Assembly (NCBI GenBank): GCA_016293915.1
Contig: JAEDCY010000001.1
Coordinates: 62,001 to 126,000 of the forward strand
Length of the DNA: 64,000 bases
Source: Treponema sp.
GTDB taxonomy: Bacteria; Spirochaetota; Spirochaetia; Treponematales; Treponemataceae
Reading direction: 5' to 3'
In this document: positions 52,769 through 61,999 of the stretch, one piece after another
Position numbering within the stretch: position 1 is the stretch's first letter
Layout of the letters: every line of letters begins with the position of its first letter
Notes under the pieces: generated by a model
Databases searched by the model: none
The model's input: the letters and a program-made list of their open reading frames with translations, nothing else
What the model was told of the DNA's origin: nothing
Translations under genes and position numbers: made by a program

Positions 52769-53488
52769 ATGACTTACGAAACACTTAGAAATCAGGCTTA
52801 CGAAGCTAATATGAAAATCCCGGAAAACCACCTTGCTCTTTATACATGGGGAAACGTTTCTTCTTTTGATAAAGATAAGGGAGTTTTCGCAATCAAACCT
52901 TCTGGAGTTCCTTACCCGGAGCTTACTCCAGAATCAATGGTAATTATTGATCTGGATGGAAAAAAAGTTGACGGTTCTTTGAATCCTTCAAGCGACACCC
53001 CTACACATGCAGTTCTTTATAAAGAGTTTGCAATGAATCAGGGAGGAGACGTTGGTGGAATTATCCATACACATTCTACATGCGCAGTTGCATGGGCTCA
53101 GGCTGTACGCTCTGTTCCGCTTTTTGGAACTACACATGCAGACCATATTCAAAAGTCTGTTCCGTGTACACCTTATCTGAGTAAAGAAGCTGTAGAACGC
53201 GACTATGAAAAAGAAACTGGTCTTTTGATTGTAAAGCACTTTGCAGAACTTGGACTTAATCCTAGCGAAGTAAACATGGTTCTTTGCGGAGGTCATGGTC
53301 CTTTTGCATGGGGTAAAAATGCAGACAAGGCTGTTTATAACGGAACAGTACTCGAAGAAATCTGCCGCATGGCTATGTATACTCTGCAGATTCGCCCGGA
53401 TGCAACTGAGCTACCTGATTATATTGTAAACAAGCACTATATGCGTAAACATGGTCCTAACGCATATTACGGACAGGGAAATAAATAG
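52769..53488 (+). CDS. araD: L-ribulose-5-phosphate 4-epimerase AraD
   Basis: AraD converts L-ribulose 5-phosphate to D-xylulose 5-phosphate and feeds it to the pentose phosphate pathway. The 239-residue class II aldolase fold is shown by TWGNVSSFD, KPSGVPYPELT, the zinc-binding GIIHTHSTCAVAWAQ near 95, and THADHIQKSVPCTP. A GAGGA ribosome site precedes the ATG. araA and a transporter are not in the window. Confidence 0.95.
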   Translation: MTYETLRNQAYEANMKIPENHLALYTWGNVSSFDKDKGVFAIKPSGVPYPELTPESMVIIDLDGKKVDGSLNPSSDTPTHAVLYKEFAMNQGGDVGGIIHTHSTCAVAWAQAVRSVPLFGTTHADHIQKSVPCTPYLSKEAVERDYEKETGLLIVKHFAELGLNPSEVNMVLCGGHGPFAWGKNADKAVYNGTVLEEICRMAMYTLQIRPDATELPDYIVNKHYMRKHGPNAYYGQGNK

Positions 53489-53507
53489 TTACACCTAAAT
53501 CCTGGCT

Positions 53508-53645
53508 CCTGGTCGTGATTCACAGGTCAAAAACGCGGAATAATCCGCTAGACGTTTTTTGGGGTATGAAAACCATAAAAATGCCGCTCACGCGGCATCC
53601 CCAAAAAAAGTCTTTTTGCCCTGTACCTCACTCCCTCGCACCAAA
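53508..53645 (+). repeat. Dispersed structured repeat, diverged copy D
   Basis: This copy in the 262-base spacer before recO has the same order of parts as the complete element at 27738-27952 but a diverged sequence. The small stem is GCGG-aataat-CCGC (53535-53548); in the other copy it is GCGC-aataat-GCGC. The long stem TTTTTTGGGG (53555-53564) pairs with CCCCAAAAAA (from 53599), where the other has GTGG/CCAC. A central hairpin ATGCCGC/GCGGCAT follows. Paired base changes preserve the stems. Confidence 0.75.
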
Positions 53646-53734
53646 ATTTCGTTTTACTAATTATTTTCCGCTCCATACATCATATTTTTTAACAATAAAA
53701 AATCTACAATTTCTTTATTTCCCTGTCATAACTG

Positions 53735-53743
53735 TGTTATAAT
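53735..53743 (+). promoter_or_regulatory. Extended -10 promoter of recO, possibly leaderless
   Basis: TGTTATAAT (TATAAT at 53738-53743) ends seven bases before the recO ATG at 53751, so transcription would start at or next to the start codon. No ribosome site is visible. Confidence 0.5.
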
Positions 53744-53750
53744 AAAAAAA

Positions 53751-54533
53751 ATGAACCGCTCTACTTCCACATCTGCAATTATTCTGTCACTACGGCCGCT
53801 GGGAGAAAATAACTCCAGCGTTACCCTGCTTACTCCAGAATCAGGTATTGTTTATGCGGTTCTTTATGGCGGTCCTAAAAGCAGGCTGCGTTCTCTGGTT
53901 AGCCAGTGGAACAGCGGAAAAGTCTGGCTTTATGAAAATCCGGAAAAAAATCAAATCAAAATAAGTGATTTTGAAGTTGCAAATTATCATGCATCATTTA
54001 GTCAGAATCTTTTTAAATCTTATGCCGCCTCTCTTGCTGCAGAACTGGCTATAAAAACCCGCTGTGCCGGCAGCACTTCCCAGTGTTTTTTACTTATTTC
54101 AGGTTTTCTCGATGGAATGGAGCTGTGTGATGAACAGCAGAGCCGTCTTGGGCTCATCCGTTTTTTATGGAGATATCTTGAACTGCTTGGAATTCAACCT
54201 TTAACTCACGTCTGCTCTAATTGTGGAAGAAATATTTTAGATTCACGGTTTGCACCAAATGCCTTTTCATATTATAATAGTATGGAAAACAGTTTTATCT
54301 GTCCTGAATGCACAGTTTCATCAGGCAGTGGACACTCGGAAAATATGATAAGCATACAATTTAATGCAGTTCAATACCTTTCCGCGCTAACCGTCCTTAC
54401 GCCCTTTGAAGCAAGAAAGCTTTCTATCGACGAAGAAACATATGGACAGATACGGCAATTTGTTTTCTTTTTGATTGAAAACAGTATAGACCAGAAATTG
54501 AACTCGATCGAAACTGGGATGGGGATTTTGTGA
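53751..54533 (+). CDS. recO: DNA repair protein RecO
   Basis: RecO loads RecA at gaps in the RecF pathway. The 260-residue protein starts with an OB-fold (SAIILSLRPLGENNSSVTLLTPESG). Zinc-binding cysteines are seen as CSNCGRNILDSRF and CPECTVSSG in the C-terminal part, as in many RecO proteins. It overlaps recJ by four bases (GTGA). Confidence 0.92.
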   Translation: MNRSTSTSAIILSLRPLGENNSSVTLLTPESGIVYAVLYGGPKSRLRSLVSQWNSGKVWLYENPEKNQIKISDFEVANYHASFSQNLFKSYAASLAAELAIKTRCAGSTSQCFLLISGFLDGMELCDEQQSRLGLIRFLWRYLELLGIQPLTHVCSNCGRNILDSRFAPNAFSYYNSMENSFICPECTVSSGSGHSENMISIQFNAVQYLSALTVLTPFEARKLSIDEETYGQIRQFVFFLIENSIDQKLNSIETGMGIL

Positions 54534-56698
54534 GAGCCGACACTTCAATTAGCAATACATCAAACTGGATTAAAAAGCCAGTTGCAAAGCAGCAGATTGA
54601 GCCGCTTTGTAAATTATTTAACATTACTCCTCTGCTCGCTTCTATTTTTGTCAGAAGGGAAATCTCCGAAGGCAAAGAACTTCTTTATTATCTTGAAGAT
54701 GATTTGCGATTTCAGCACAATCCTTTTTGCTTTAATGCAATGGAAGATGCTGTTGAACGTATCATTCAGGCAAAAGAAGAAGGGGAAAAAGTTCTTATTT
54801 TCGGAGACAGTGATGTTGATGGAATTACAAGTACAGCAATTCTTTATGAACAGCTTGTAAGAATGGGAATTGATGTTCAATGGCGTCTCCCGGTCAAAGA
54901 TGATGGCTATGGACTTTCTCTTTCTGCCGTAGATGATTTTGCGGCTCAGGATGGCACATTAATAATAACAGTCGACTGTGGAATCTCAAACAACGATGAA
55001 ATAGCACATGCAAATGAACTTGGTATTGATGTAATTGTTACAGATCATCATAATCCGCCTGAAAATCTTCCAGAAGCAATTATTCTAATAGATCCAAAAA
55101 TTGCAGATTCAGGCTATCCATTTGATGGTATTTCTGGTGCAGCTGTTGCCTACAAACTTGTAAGTGCCCTTCGTTTTTCTCAGACAGATTTTTATGGAGC
55201 TGAAATCTGTATTCTCGAACTGACAGAAAATAAAGAGGAAAAGTGCGTTTATGCAGACTGCGTAAAAATTAAAAATCTTGTAAAAATCAAAGAGCTGCAT
55301 GAAAAAATAATTCCGGGCCAGACATCAATTTATGATTTAAAGCTTCCCTACTTTTTGCAGGGGCAATTGATTTATTCCTGGGATTCAAAAAAATCTCTAA
55401 ATATTCTTGAAGGACTTTTTGGACGCGGAATCGAATTTAATCTGAATGATCTTAGAAATGAAATTGCAAATATAATTCCTTCTGTACATGGAAAATCAGC
55501 AGCACAGATAAAAGCAATGTCTCAGCTTGCAAAGTATTATAATGATGAAAATGAACTTGAAAGCATCTACAATCTTTATGTTACTTACTGTAAAAAAATC
55601 ATAGCACAAAAAAAGCCACAGCAGGCAGCAGATGAACAAAAAGATTTACAGCTTGTTGCCCTGGCCGCCCTTGCTGATATCATGCCGATGAAAAACGAAA
55701 ATCGTATTTTTGTCCGCAGTGGAATTGCCTCTATAAAGAAAGACAGACCTCGTTCAGGGCTTGCAGAACTTTTTAATAAACTTAATATTAATCTTGCTTC
55801 TCTTAATTCTACAGATCTTTCCTGGACTCTTATTCCGGCTTTGAATGCAGCAGGTCGCATGGGAAAATCAGACCTTTCTCTTAAGCTTTTGATTTCTGAA
55901 AATCCGCGTGAACGGGAAGAGCTGGCAGATATCATTTATGGCTTGAATGAAGAACGCAAAGAACTGGTATCTTCTGCATATTATAAAGTTCATGATGAAG
56001 CAGAAGAGAGTTTAAGTCTTCATTCAAATAAACTCTGCATTTCTATAAATCAATGTATAAATAAAGGAGTTACAGGAATTGTTGCAGCACGCCTTATGCA
56101 GGATTTTAATGTTCCAACAATTGCAGTAACTTTTGAAAATGATATATACACAGGTTCAATGAGAAGCTGTAGAGGTTTTTGCGCAACAGATTTTCTAGAC
56201 AGTCTTGGAGATATTTTTATAAATCATGGCGGCCATAACTTTGCAGCAGGCTTCAGTTTTTATAAAGATAAACTTGAAGTTTTTATGGACAAAGTAAAAA
56301 CAGCAGCTTCTAAGGTAAATCTTGAAAACGAAAGTTATGATATTAATGTAGATGCAGAAATTCCACCTCTTCATCTTACACCAGAAAACTTTAACATTAT
56401 GGATACCTTTGAACCTTGCGGTGCAGAAAATCCGGAACTTATTTTATTAACACGTGGAATTAAACTTATTGATACTATGGTTCTCGGAAAAAAAGAACCG
56501 CATCATTTAAAGCTTATTTTTGATACGGGTAAACATAAAATTCCTGCCATGTTCTGGGGACAGGCAGAAAGACTTAAAAAAGACATTTCAATCGGAAAAG
56601 ACTATGATATACTTTATAATATGAGCCGAAATTATTTTAACGGCACAATTACAAAACAACTGATTATTAAAGAAATGGTTCTTTCTACAGGAGAATAA
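54530..56698 (+). CDS. recJ: Single-stranded-DNA exonuclease RecJ
   Basis: RecJ is a 5'-3' exonuclease in recombination and repair. The 722-residue protein starts at GTG and has motif I as FGDSDVDGITSTAIL near 95, VDCGISN, the DHH motif as VIVTDHHNPPENLP near 173, and later GRMGKSDLSLKLL and the FNHGGH-like INHGGHNFAAGFSF. There is a long insert between the DHH and DHHA1 regions (about 230-370), larger than in the E. coli protein. Identity is secure. Confidence 0.94.
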   Translation: MRADTSISNTSNWIKKPVAKQQIEPLCKLFNITPLLASIFVRREISEGKELLYYLEDDLRFQHNPFCFNAMEDAVERIIQAKEEGEKVLIFGDSDVDGITSTAILYEQLVRMGIDVQWRLPVKDDGYGLSLSAVDDFAAQDGTLIITVDCGISNNDEIAHANELGIDVIVTDHHNPPENLPEAIILIDPKIADSGYPFDGISGAAVAYKLVSALRFSQTDFYGAEICILELTENKEEKCVYADCVKIKNLVKIKELHEKIIPGQTSIYDLKLPYFLQGQLIYSWDSKKSLNILEGLFGRGIEFNLNDLRNEIANIIPSVHGKSAAQIKAMSQLAKYYNDENELESIYNLYVTYCKKIIAQKKPQQAADEQKDLQLVALAALADIMPMKNENRIFVRSGIASIKKDRPRSGLAELFNKLNINLASLNSTDLSWTLIPALNAAGRMGKSDLSLKLLISENPREREELADIIYGLNEERKELVSSAYYKVHDEAEESLSLHSNKLCISINQCINKGVTGIVAARLMQDFNVPTIAVTFENDIYTGSMRSCRGFCATDFLDSLGDIFINHGGHNFAAGFSFYKDKLEVFMDKVKTAASKVNLENESYDINVDAEIPPLHLTPENFNIMDTFEPCGAENPELILLTRGIKLIDTMVLGKKEPHHLKLIFDTGKHKIPAMFWGQAERLKKDISIGKDYDILYNMSRNYFNGTITKQLIIKEMVLSTGE

Positions 56699-56699
56699 C

Positions 56700-57668
56700 A
56701 TGAAAAAACTACTGCTCGCAATTCTCTGCGTATTTCAAATCAACCTTATTTTTGCAGCAAGCGCAAAATATGAATCAGAAAACTATAATCTTAATCTGAA
56801 TTACAATGATGTTATTACTCCGGGTGATGCAATTTTTGTCCGAATGAATATCACAATTCCAAAAACCCATAAAAAGACAAGGAATGAACCTCCTAAAAAA
56901 GCTACTCTTCAGCTTCTTCAGGATAAAAAAGTAATTGAATCTGCACCCTTCTATCAGCTTAAATCTAAAAAAGCAAACATTACAGAAATGCTCTGCGGTA
57001 TTCCAGTTTCTTTATGGCTCAAGGAAGGAAACTATAGTATAAAACTGATATATGCTGATACAGATACTGATATAAAAGAATTCATTCTTCCAAGCCATCT
57101 TGAAATGAGAAACTTCCCGGAAGAAGTTTTACAGCTTGATGAGCGCAACACTAATATCAAAACAGACACAAGTCCTGAACGTGCAGCTCAAATAGAAAAA
57201 CTGAATAATATTCTTTTTACAACCTTACCTTCTGATATTTTCTCACTCAAAAAATTTACAACTCCCACTGAATCTCAAAGATACACCGCTTATTGCGGAG
57301 ACAGACGCACTTACGTTTATACTAATGGAAAATCTTCAACCAGTCTTCATTATGGAAACGACTATGGAGTTCCAACTGGAACTGAAGTAAAAGCTTGCGC
57401 AGCTGGAAAAGTTGTTATGGCAGAAAGCAGAATATCTACCGGCTGGAGTGTTGTTGTAGAACATCTGCCAGGTCTTTATAGTCTTTACTATCATATGAGT
57501 GAGCTTTCTGTAAAAGAAGGCGATATGGTAAGTCAGGGACAGCTGCTTGGAAAATCGGGAGCAACAGGTCTTGCAACAGGACCTCACCTTCACTGGGAAG
57601 TTCGCCTAAACGGCTCCGCTGTCCGCCCAGAGTTTTTCTTAAATGATTTTGCCTTTGAAGAAGATTGA
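56700..57668 (+). CDS. M23-family metallopeptidase, secreted
   Basis: A 322-residue cell-wall peptidase with a signal peptide (KKLLLAILCVFQINLIFA). The C-terminal peptidase domain has the zinc ligands HxxxD as HYGNDYG near 220 and the HxH as GPHLHWEVRL near 295. It probably cuts peptidoglycan cross-links in the periplasm. The N-terminal 150 residues are beta-rich and unassigned. It lies one base after recJ; the stop overlaps a terminator. Confidence 0.9.
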   Translation: MKKLLLAILCVFQINLIFAASAKYESENYNLNLNYNDVITPGDAIFVRMNITIPKTHKKTRNEPPKKATLQLLQDKKVIESAPFYQLKSKKANITEMLCGIPVSLWLKEGNYSIKLIYADTDTDIKEFILPSHLEMRNFPEEVLQLDERNTNIKTDTSPERAAQIEKLNNILFTTLPSDIFSLKKFTTPTESQRYTAYCGDRRTYVYTNGKSSTSLHYGNDYGVPTGTEVKACAAGKVVMAESRISTGWSVVVEHLPGLYSLYYHMSELSVKEGDMVSQGQLLGKSGATGLATGPHLHWEVRLNGSAVRPEFFLNDFAFEED

Positions 57669-57693
57669 GGGTTGAAAATATTTTTCAACCCTC
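57667..57693. terminator. Symmetrical hairpin after the M23 gene
   Basis: A palindrome GAGGGTTGAAAA (57667-57678) with TTTTTCAACCCTC (57681-57693) overlaps the peptidase stop. The T run in the right arm and A run in the left arm would suit transcription stop in both directions. Confidence 0.65.
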
Positions 57694-57697
57694 AAAA

Positions 57698-57741
57698 CGA
57701 CTTTGTCAAGGCTTTAAGCGAAGCGTGCCTTGACTAAGTCG
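57698..57741. terminator. Second strong hairpin between convergent genes
   Basis: CGACTTTGTCAAGGC (57698-57712) pairs with GCCTTGACTAAGTCG (57727-57741), 15 bases with one mismatch, loop TTTAAGCGAAGCGT. It lies between the convergent M23 gene and the next minus-strand gene. No T run follows on the plus strand, so it may be a repeat or a processing site instead. Confidence 0.5.
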
Positions 57742-57770
57742 TATATCACGGATTTTTTTGGCGCAGCCAC

Positions 57771-58394
57771 CTACAATTCTTCTATTACGTAATCGCCGTC
57801 TGCGGAAAAACTGATTGAATAAAATCGGTCTGCCCTGCAGCCTGAAAGATCAATCGAAAAAGTATTTACAAGGCCAAAAGATGGAACTCTGTATTTTCCT
57901 GTGGTAAAGGCTGCTATACGGTAAAGTTTTTTGCGGTCAGTCAGACTGGAACCATAACCAAGCAGCATACACTGACCATAATCATTATAATATTTTTCAA
58001 GAAGAGTTCCATGAGTACGCTCCTTTTTTTCTTCGATAATTCGATTTTTTCCGTAAATCCGCGAAGGAAAAACAAAATATTTACCATTTGAGCCAAAGCG
58101 GGCAAACTCCACAGCAAGGTATGAACCGCTCCAGGATCGTTCTATGGCAGCAATTTCATTTCCGTTGGAATCAATTATAGAAAAAGTTCCGCTAACAGTA
58201 TTTCCTTCTGTAACGGTAGAAACAGATGAACCATAAATTTTAATCCGCAAAAATTCCTGAGGAATATTTGAAGGCAGCGCGGCGGCCGCATTCCAGCAGG
58301 CAAGAGCTGACCAGCAGGTAAAAACAAGGTAAGCAATAATTATCAGCGTAAGTAAAGGAGAAATAAGCTTTATAAAGTTATTCTGCTTTTTCAA
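57771..58394 (-). CDS. Membrane-anchored protein of unknown function
   Basis: A 207-residue protein with one N-terminal membrane helix (about residues 10-35). The rest is beta-rich (NTVSGTFSIIDSNGNEIAAIERSW, SGSYLAVEFARFGSNGKYFVFPSRIYG) and probably outside the membrane. I recognise no family. It is downstream of ligA in the same direction, separated by 68 bases. Confidence 0.65.
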   Translation of the reverse strand: MKKQNNFIKLISPLLTLIIIAYLVFTCWSALACWNAAAALPSNIPQEFLRIKIYGSSVSTVTEGNTVSGTFSIIDSNGNEIAAIERSWSGSYLAVEFARFGSNGKYFVFPSRIYGKNRIIEEKKERTHGTLLEKYYNDYGQCMLLGYGSSLTDRKKLYRIAAFTTGKYRVPSFGLVNTFSIDLSGCRADRFYSISFSADGDYVIEEL

Positions 58395-58462
58395 ATATAC
58401 TCCTTAAAAACATTCTTAATGCTATATCAGGCTTCTCACACTGCTTGCTTCAGCACAAGACA

Positions 58463-60382
58463 TTATTTTAGCAATTCCAAAAATTGCTTCTCATCAATTA
58501 CCGGTATTCCAAGTTTTGCTGCCTTTACATTTTTTGAAGAACCACTTGCTGTATCATTTGTAACAAGGTAAGACAAATCTTTTGTAACTGAAGATTTTAT
58601 GTTTCCACCGTTTTTCTTAACAAGCTGCTCAGCATCGGCACGCTTCATTGTTACAAGTTCACCTGTAAAACAGAAGGACTTTCCTGCTAAAAGTCCGCCG
58701 CCAACTTCTTCAAGTTCAATTACTCCGGAAGAAACAAGAGAACGCATTTCGGCGGCATTTTCTGCAAGGCCTTCTACTATTATGTGAGCCATAATTTCAG
58801 CAAAGCCGTAAACTGAAGCAATCTGCTCTTCACTGGCTGAAAGAAGTTTTTCAAGAGTATCAAAACCTGAAGCAATCAATTTTTCTGCTGAAGTCTCACC
58901 TACACCTTCTATATCAAAGGCTCCGACAAAAGTTGCAAGTCTCATACGGCGGTGATTCTGAATTGAATTATAAACCTTTTCTGCACCAAGTGATTTTTTA
59001 TCAGCTTCCATACTTTCTTCGTTTAAAAAATATGGGACAAGCTCTTCTATCTGAAGAGAATAAATATCAGAAATAGATTTTAAGCGGCCATCATTAAAAA
59101 GAGATGTAATCAGAGTTTCGCCAAGATCTCGAATATCAACTACCTGCTGATATTTTAAGAGCTGATGAAGAACACGCTTACTGCAATTCTTGTTAGGACA
59201 GAATAACCTGCTTCCCTCATCCACAAGTTTTGTACCACATACTTCACATACCTGAGGAAATTCTATTGCTTTTGTTTCAAGACCTTTTTCTTCAACTACG
59301 CTTTCTATTTTTGGAATTATTTCGCCGCGCTTTACAACAACAACGTGACTTCCAATCGCCACGCCCAGCTTCCGCAAAGTATCCGGGTTCGCAAGACTCG
59401 CGCGCTGCACGCGCGTACCGTTCAATTCAACTTCATCAAAAATCGCAACCGGCGTGTAAGTACCGCCGCTCACACTCCATTCCACCTCGCGTAAAGTAGT
59501 TACAGCTTCTTCAAGACTGAACTTAAAAGCAATCTGGCGGTCCGGCCTGTCGCGGCTCGCGTCAGCGAGATTTATAGTCCTCTCCTTAATTACAAGTCCA
59601 TCAATATCATATTCGAGGGAGGCGCGTTCTTCCATAACCTTAGCACGGTAAGCTATAACCCGTTCGGGACTTTTGCAAATTACAAGCTTTACAACATTAA
59701 ATCCGCAGTCCATAAGCCAGCGGATTTTTTCTTCTTCGTAATTAAAATAAGATTTACCGTCTGTAGAAAGAGCATCATAAACAATAAGTTTTAAAAACTC
59801 GCTGCCCTTTCCGTCCTTGCGCTTCATAAGACCGTTGGCAGCATTACGACAGTTTGCCTTATCCGGAAAATGAGTTTTATGAACTTCATGCGTCATAATT
59901 ACTTCACCGCGGATTCCTCCTGTAAAGGGAACAAGAAGTCCGTCCTTATAAATTGCCGCATTCACGCCGCCCATTTTCCGTGCATTGGCTGTTATATCAT
60001 CACCGATTGTACCATCACCGCGGGTAACAGCACGTTTTAAATAACCGTTTTCATATTGAAGTTCAAGAGAAGCGCCATCGAGCTTATATTCTACAAGATA
60101 TTCATCGTATTTATGTTTTTCTGCCCAGGCTAAAAACTGCTCCGGATTCGCAGCTTTTTCTTGACTGCCCATAGGCATTACATGATGTATTTTCTGAAAG
60201 TTACCGGAATCTGCTCCAACCTTGTGCAGAATCGGGTTTTCGGGATCTAAGGCCTTAAGCTCATCCCAAAGCTTATCAAATTCGGCGTCACTGATTTCTC
60301 CCTCGCCGTCGTAATAAGATTTCTGGTAGCGGGTTATGAGATTTTCAAGTTCTGAGATTCTCTGCGATTCAAATAAATCCAT
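58463..60382 (-). CDS. ligA: NAD-dependent DNA ligase LigA
   Basis: LigA seals nicks in replication and repair. I start at the ATG at 60380-60382 (MDLFESQRISELE), giving 639 residues; ATG 60394 is also possible. The catalytic Lys is in EYKLDGASLELQYENG, followed by RGDGTIGDDITAN. Next come the OB-fold (GTRVQRASLANPD), a four-Cys zinc finger (CEVCGTKL ... CPNKNCSKR), helix-hairpin-helix repeats and a C-terminal BRCT domain (CFTGELVTMKRADAEQLV). The longer open frame to 60439 lies in a palindromic repeat and is not used. Confidence 0.95.
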   Translation of the reverse strand: MDLFESQRISELENLITRYQKSYYDGEGEISDAEFDKLWDELKALDPENPILHKVGADSGNFQKIHHVMPMGSQEKAANPEQFLAWAEKHKYDEYLVEYKLDGASLELQYENGYLKRAVTRGDGTIGDDITANARKMGGVNAAIYKDGLLVPFTGGIRGEVIMTHEVHKTHFPDKANCRNAANGLMKRKDGKGSEFLKLIVYDALSTDGKSYFNYEEEKIRWLMDCGFNVVKLVICKSPERVIAYRAKVMEERASLEYDIDGLVIKERTINLADASRDRPDRQIAFKFSLEEAVTTLREVEWSVSGGTYTPVAIFDEVELNGTRVQRASLANPDTLRKLGVAIGSHVVVVKRGEIIPKIESVVEEKGLETKAIEFPQVCEVCGTKLVDEGSRLFCPNKNCSKRVLHQLLKYQQVVDIRDLGETLITSLFNDGRLKSISDIYSLQIEELVPYFLNEESMEADKKSLGAEKVYNSIQNHRRMRLATFVGAFDIEGVGETSAEKLIASGFDTLEKLLSASEEQIASVYGFAEIMAHIIVEGLAENAAEMRSLVSSGVIELEEVGGGLLAGKSFCFTGELVTMKRADAEQLVKKNGGNIKSSVTKDLSYLVTNDTASGSSKNVKAAKLGIPVIDEKQFLELLK

Positions 60383-60430
60383 TTTATTCACCATATAAAA
60401 ATGTTGGGGATGACCAATAAGTTTACATCC

Positions 60431-60601
60431 TAGTGTCATTCCGAACTTGTTTCGGAATCTATAGAACTAGATGTGGTGTAGATGCTGAAATAAGTTCAGC
60501 ATGACAATACTTTTTGGACAGCCCCCTCAGTCTAAGAGATTCCGAAACACACATTCGTAGCAGGTGCGTGCGAATATGGCGTAGCGTTCGGAATGACACT
60601 A
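60431..60601. repeat. TA-flanked miniature inverted-repeat element
   Basis: A 171-base region bounded by TA, then 13-base perfect inverted ends GTGTCATTCCGAA (60433-60445) and TTCGGAATGACAC (60587-60599), then TA. Inside lie a complete ATTCCGAA palindrome (60438-60457), an ATGCTGAA/TTCAGCAT palindrome (60482-60502) and the word ACTTTTTGGACAGCCCC that is also found, inverted, at 49558. The TA at both ends looks like a target duplication of the Tc1/mariner-IS630 type. It carries no transposase. It is the spacer between ligA and trmB. Confidence 0.7.
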
Positions 60602-60606
60602 CAATT

Positions 60607-61314
60607 TTACTCTTTCACAAAGTATAACTCAGTTATGCTTCTTTCTGCCTTCAGACCTTTTCGTTCAAACTTAGTCTGGGCACGCCATGGCTGAGGTTCT
60701 GCAAAGCCTTCGTATTTATTTTTCAGGCCTTCTGTCAATTTTAGTTCTTCAAGAGCAAACTCTGCATATTCAATAATATCAGTTACAAAGTAAAGATAGC
60801 CTCCAGGGGCAAGCTTTTGCGCAAAAAGATTAGTGCGCGGACGCTGAACCATTCTTCGTTTATGGTGACGTTTTTTTGGCCATGGATCTGGAAAGAAAAT
60901 ATGAAAGCCATTCACAGAATTATCACCAATCATATATTCCAGAACTTCAAGAGCATCGTATTCAATTATATAAAGATTCTTCAAATCACGTTTCTGGATT
61001 TCAGAAAGAACCTTTCCAACTCCAGGGGTATGTACTTCGATTCCAAGGTAATTTATTTCAGGATTAGCTTCTGCAAGAGCAACTGTGGCATCTCCCATTC
61101 CAAAACCGATTTCAATTACAATCGGATTTGTGTTACCAAATACATCTACAAAATTAAGTTTTTTATGTTCAAAGGGGATACACCAGGATGGAGCAAGCTC
61201 GTTATAGGCACGCTCCTGAGCGGCAGTCATTCTGCCTGCACGCAATACATAGGTTTTTACTTCACGTCTCAAACCCGAGGGAGGGACAGCTTCTGCTGAT
61301 GAATTATTTTCCAT
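60607..61314 (-). CDS. trmB: tRNA (guanine-N7-)-methyltransferase TrmB
   Basis: TrmB methylates guanosine 46 in tRNA using S-adenosylmethionine. The 235-residue protein has the SAM-binding VIEIGFGMGDATVALAEANP near 72, YLGIEVHTPGVGKVL, and IFFPDPWPKKRHHKRRMVQ near 145. All family signatures are present. It is next to the repeat that separates it from ligA. Confidence 0.95.
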   Translation of the reverse strand: MENNSSAEAVPPSGLRREVKTYVLRAGRMTAAQERAYNELAPSWCIPFEHKKLNFVDVFGNTNPIVIEIGFGMGDATVALAEANPEINYLGIEVHTPGVGKVLSEIQKRDLKNLYIIEYDALEVLEYMIGDNSVNGFHIFFPDPWPKKRHHKRRMVQRPRTNLFAQKLAPGGYLYFVTDIIEYAEFALEELKLTEGLKNKYEGFAEPQPWRAQTKFERKGLKAERSITELYFVKE

Positions 61315-61328
61315 ACTATTCCTTTTTC

Positions 61329-61991
61329 CTATTCTTCATTTGGAGTAACAGTTTTTTCCGGTTCAACACAGATTACAGAACCATTTCCTGCATACCAGAT
61401 TACCTGATAAGTTGCTGCTTCTCTATAGGCATTCCATATTCCCCGTGTTGTTTTAAATTCTTCGGTTCTGTCTCCAAAATAAATCATTATATGCTCTTTG
61501 TCATAAACAGCTATTTTTTGTATTCCATGCTTTTTCTTCATAAACTCAGAAAGTTCAGAAAGAAGCACATCGTATAATTCAATATCATATTTTACATCAA
61601 GAGTAACAGTGCACTCTTTTTCGTCTGCATTGTAATATGTTACTTCGTATTTTCCACTTGGAAGCTTTTCTTCTTCCGGCACAATAAGGTTAGTACAACC
61701 GACCCATTGTAAATCATAAGTATCAAGTCTTTCGATTTTCCGGGTATCCCATATATAACCAGAATCAAGAGATTTTATACTGATACGTTCATATCGGCGT
61801 ACATCAGAAGCTGAAGAAGCAAAAACAGAAAGCCTTGCAGAAGGTAATGCTTCTTCATCCCTATAATCAAAAATAACAGAATAGTCAGTTGTATAAATCT
61901 CCGGTGTTACCTGAGAGCAGGATATAAACAAGCCTGTAAAAGCCACAAAAAACAGAGATATAAGACTAAAAGATTTAAATGAACACTGCAT
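61329..61991 (-). CDS. Lipoprotein of unknown function 2
   Basis: A 220-residue lipoprotein with lipobox LFISC (near residue 25). The mature part has beta-rich repeats (YSVIFDYRDEEALPSARLSVFAS, KYEVTYYNADEKECTVTLDVKYD), possibly PKD/Ig-like. No family recognised. It lies 14 bases from trmB and eight from the next gene, so it is in an operon with both. Confidence 0.72.
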   Translation of the reverse strand: MQCSFKSFSLISLFFVAFTGLFISCSQVTPEIYTTDYSVIFDYRDEEALPSARLSVFASSASDVRRYERISIKSLDSGYIWDTRKIERLDTYDLQWVGCTNLIVPEEEKLPSGKYEVTYYNADEKECTVTLDVKYDIELYDVLLSELSEFMKKKHGIQKIAVYDKEHIMIYFGDRTEEFKTTRGIWNAYREAATYQVIWYAGNGSVICVEPEKTVTPNEE

Positions 61992-61999
61992 ATTAAAAA

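Noticed and set aside
53515..53742. A 75-codon open frame in the spacer before recO
   Set aside because: It lies almost wholly in structured repeat copy D, has no ribosome site and no family resemblance.
60383..60439. Longer LigA N-terminus
   Set aside because: The first codons fall in or next to a palindromic repeat; LigA family proteins start near MDLFESQRI.
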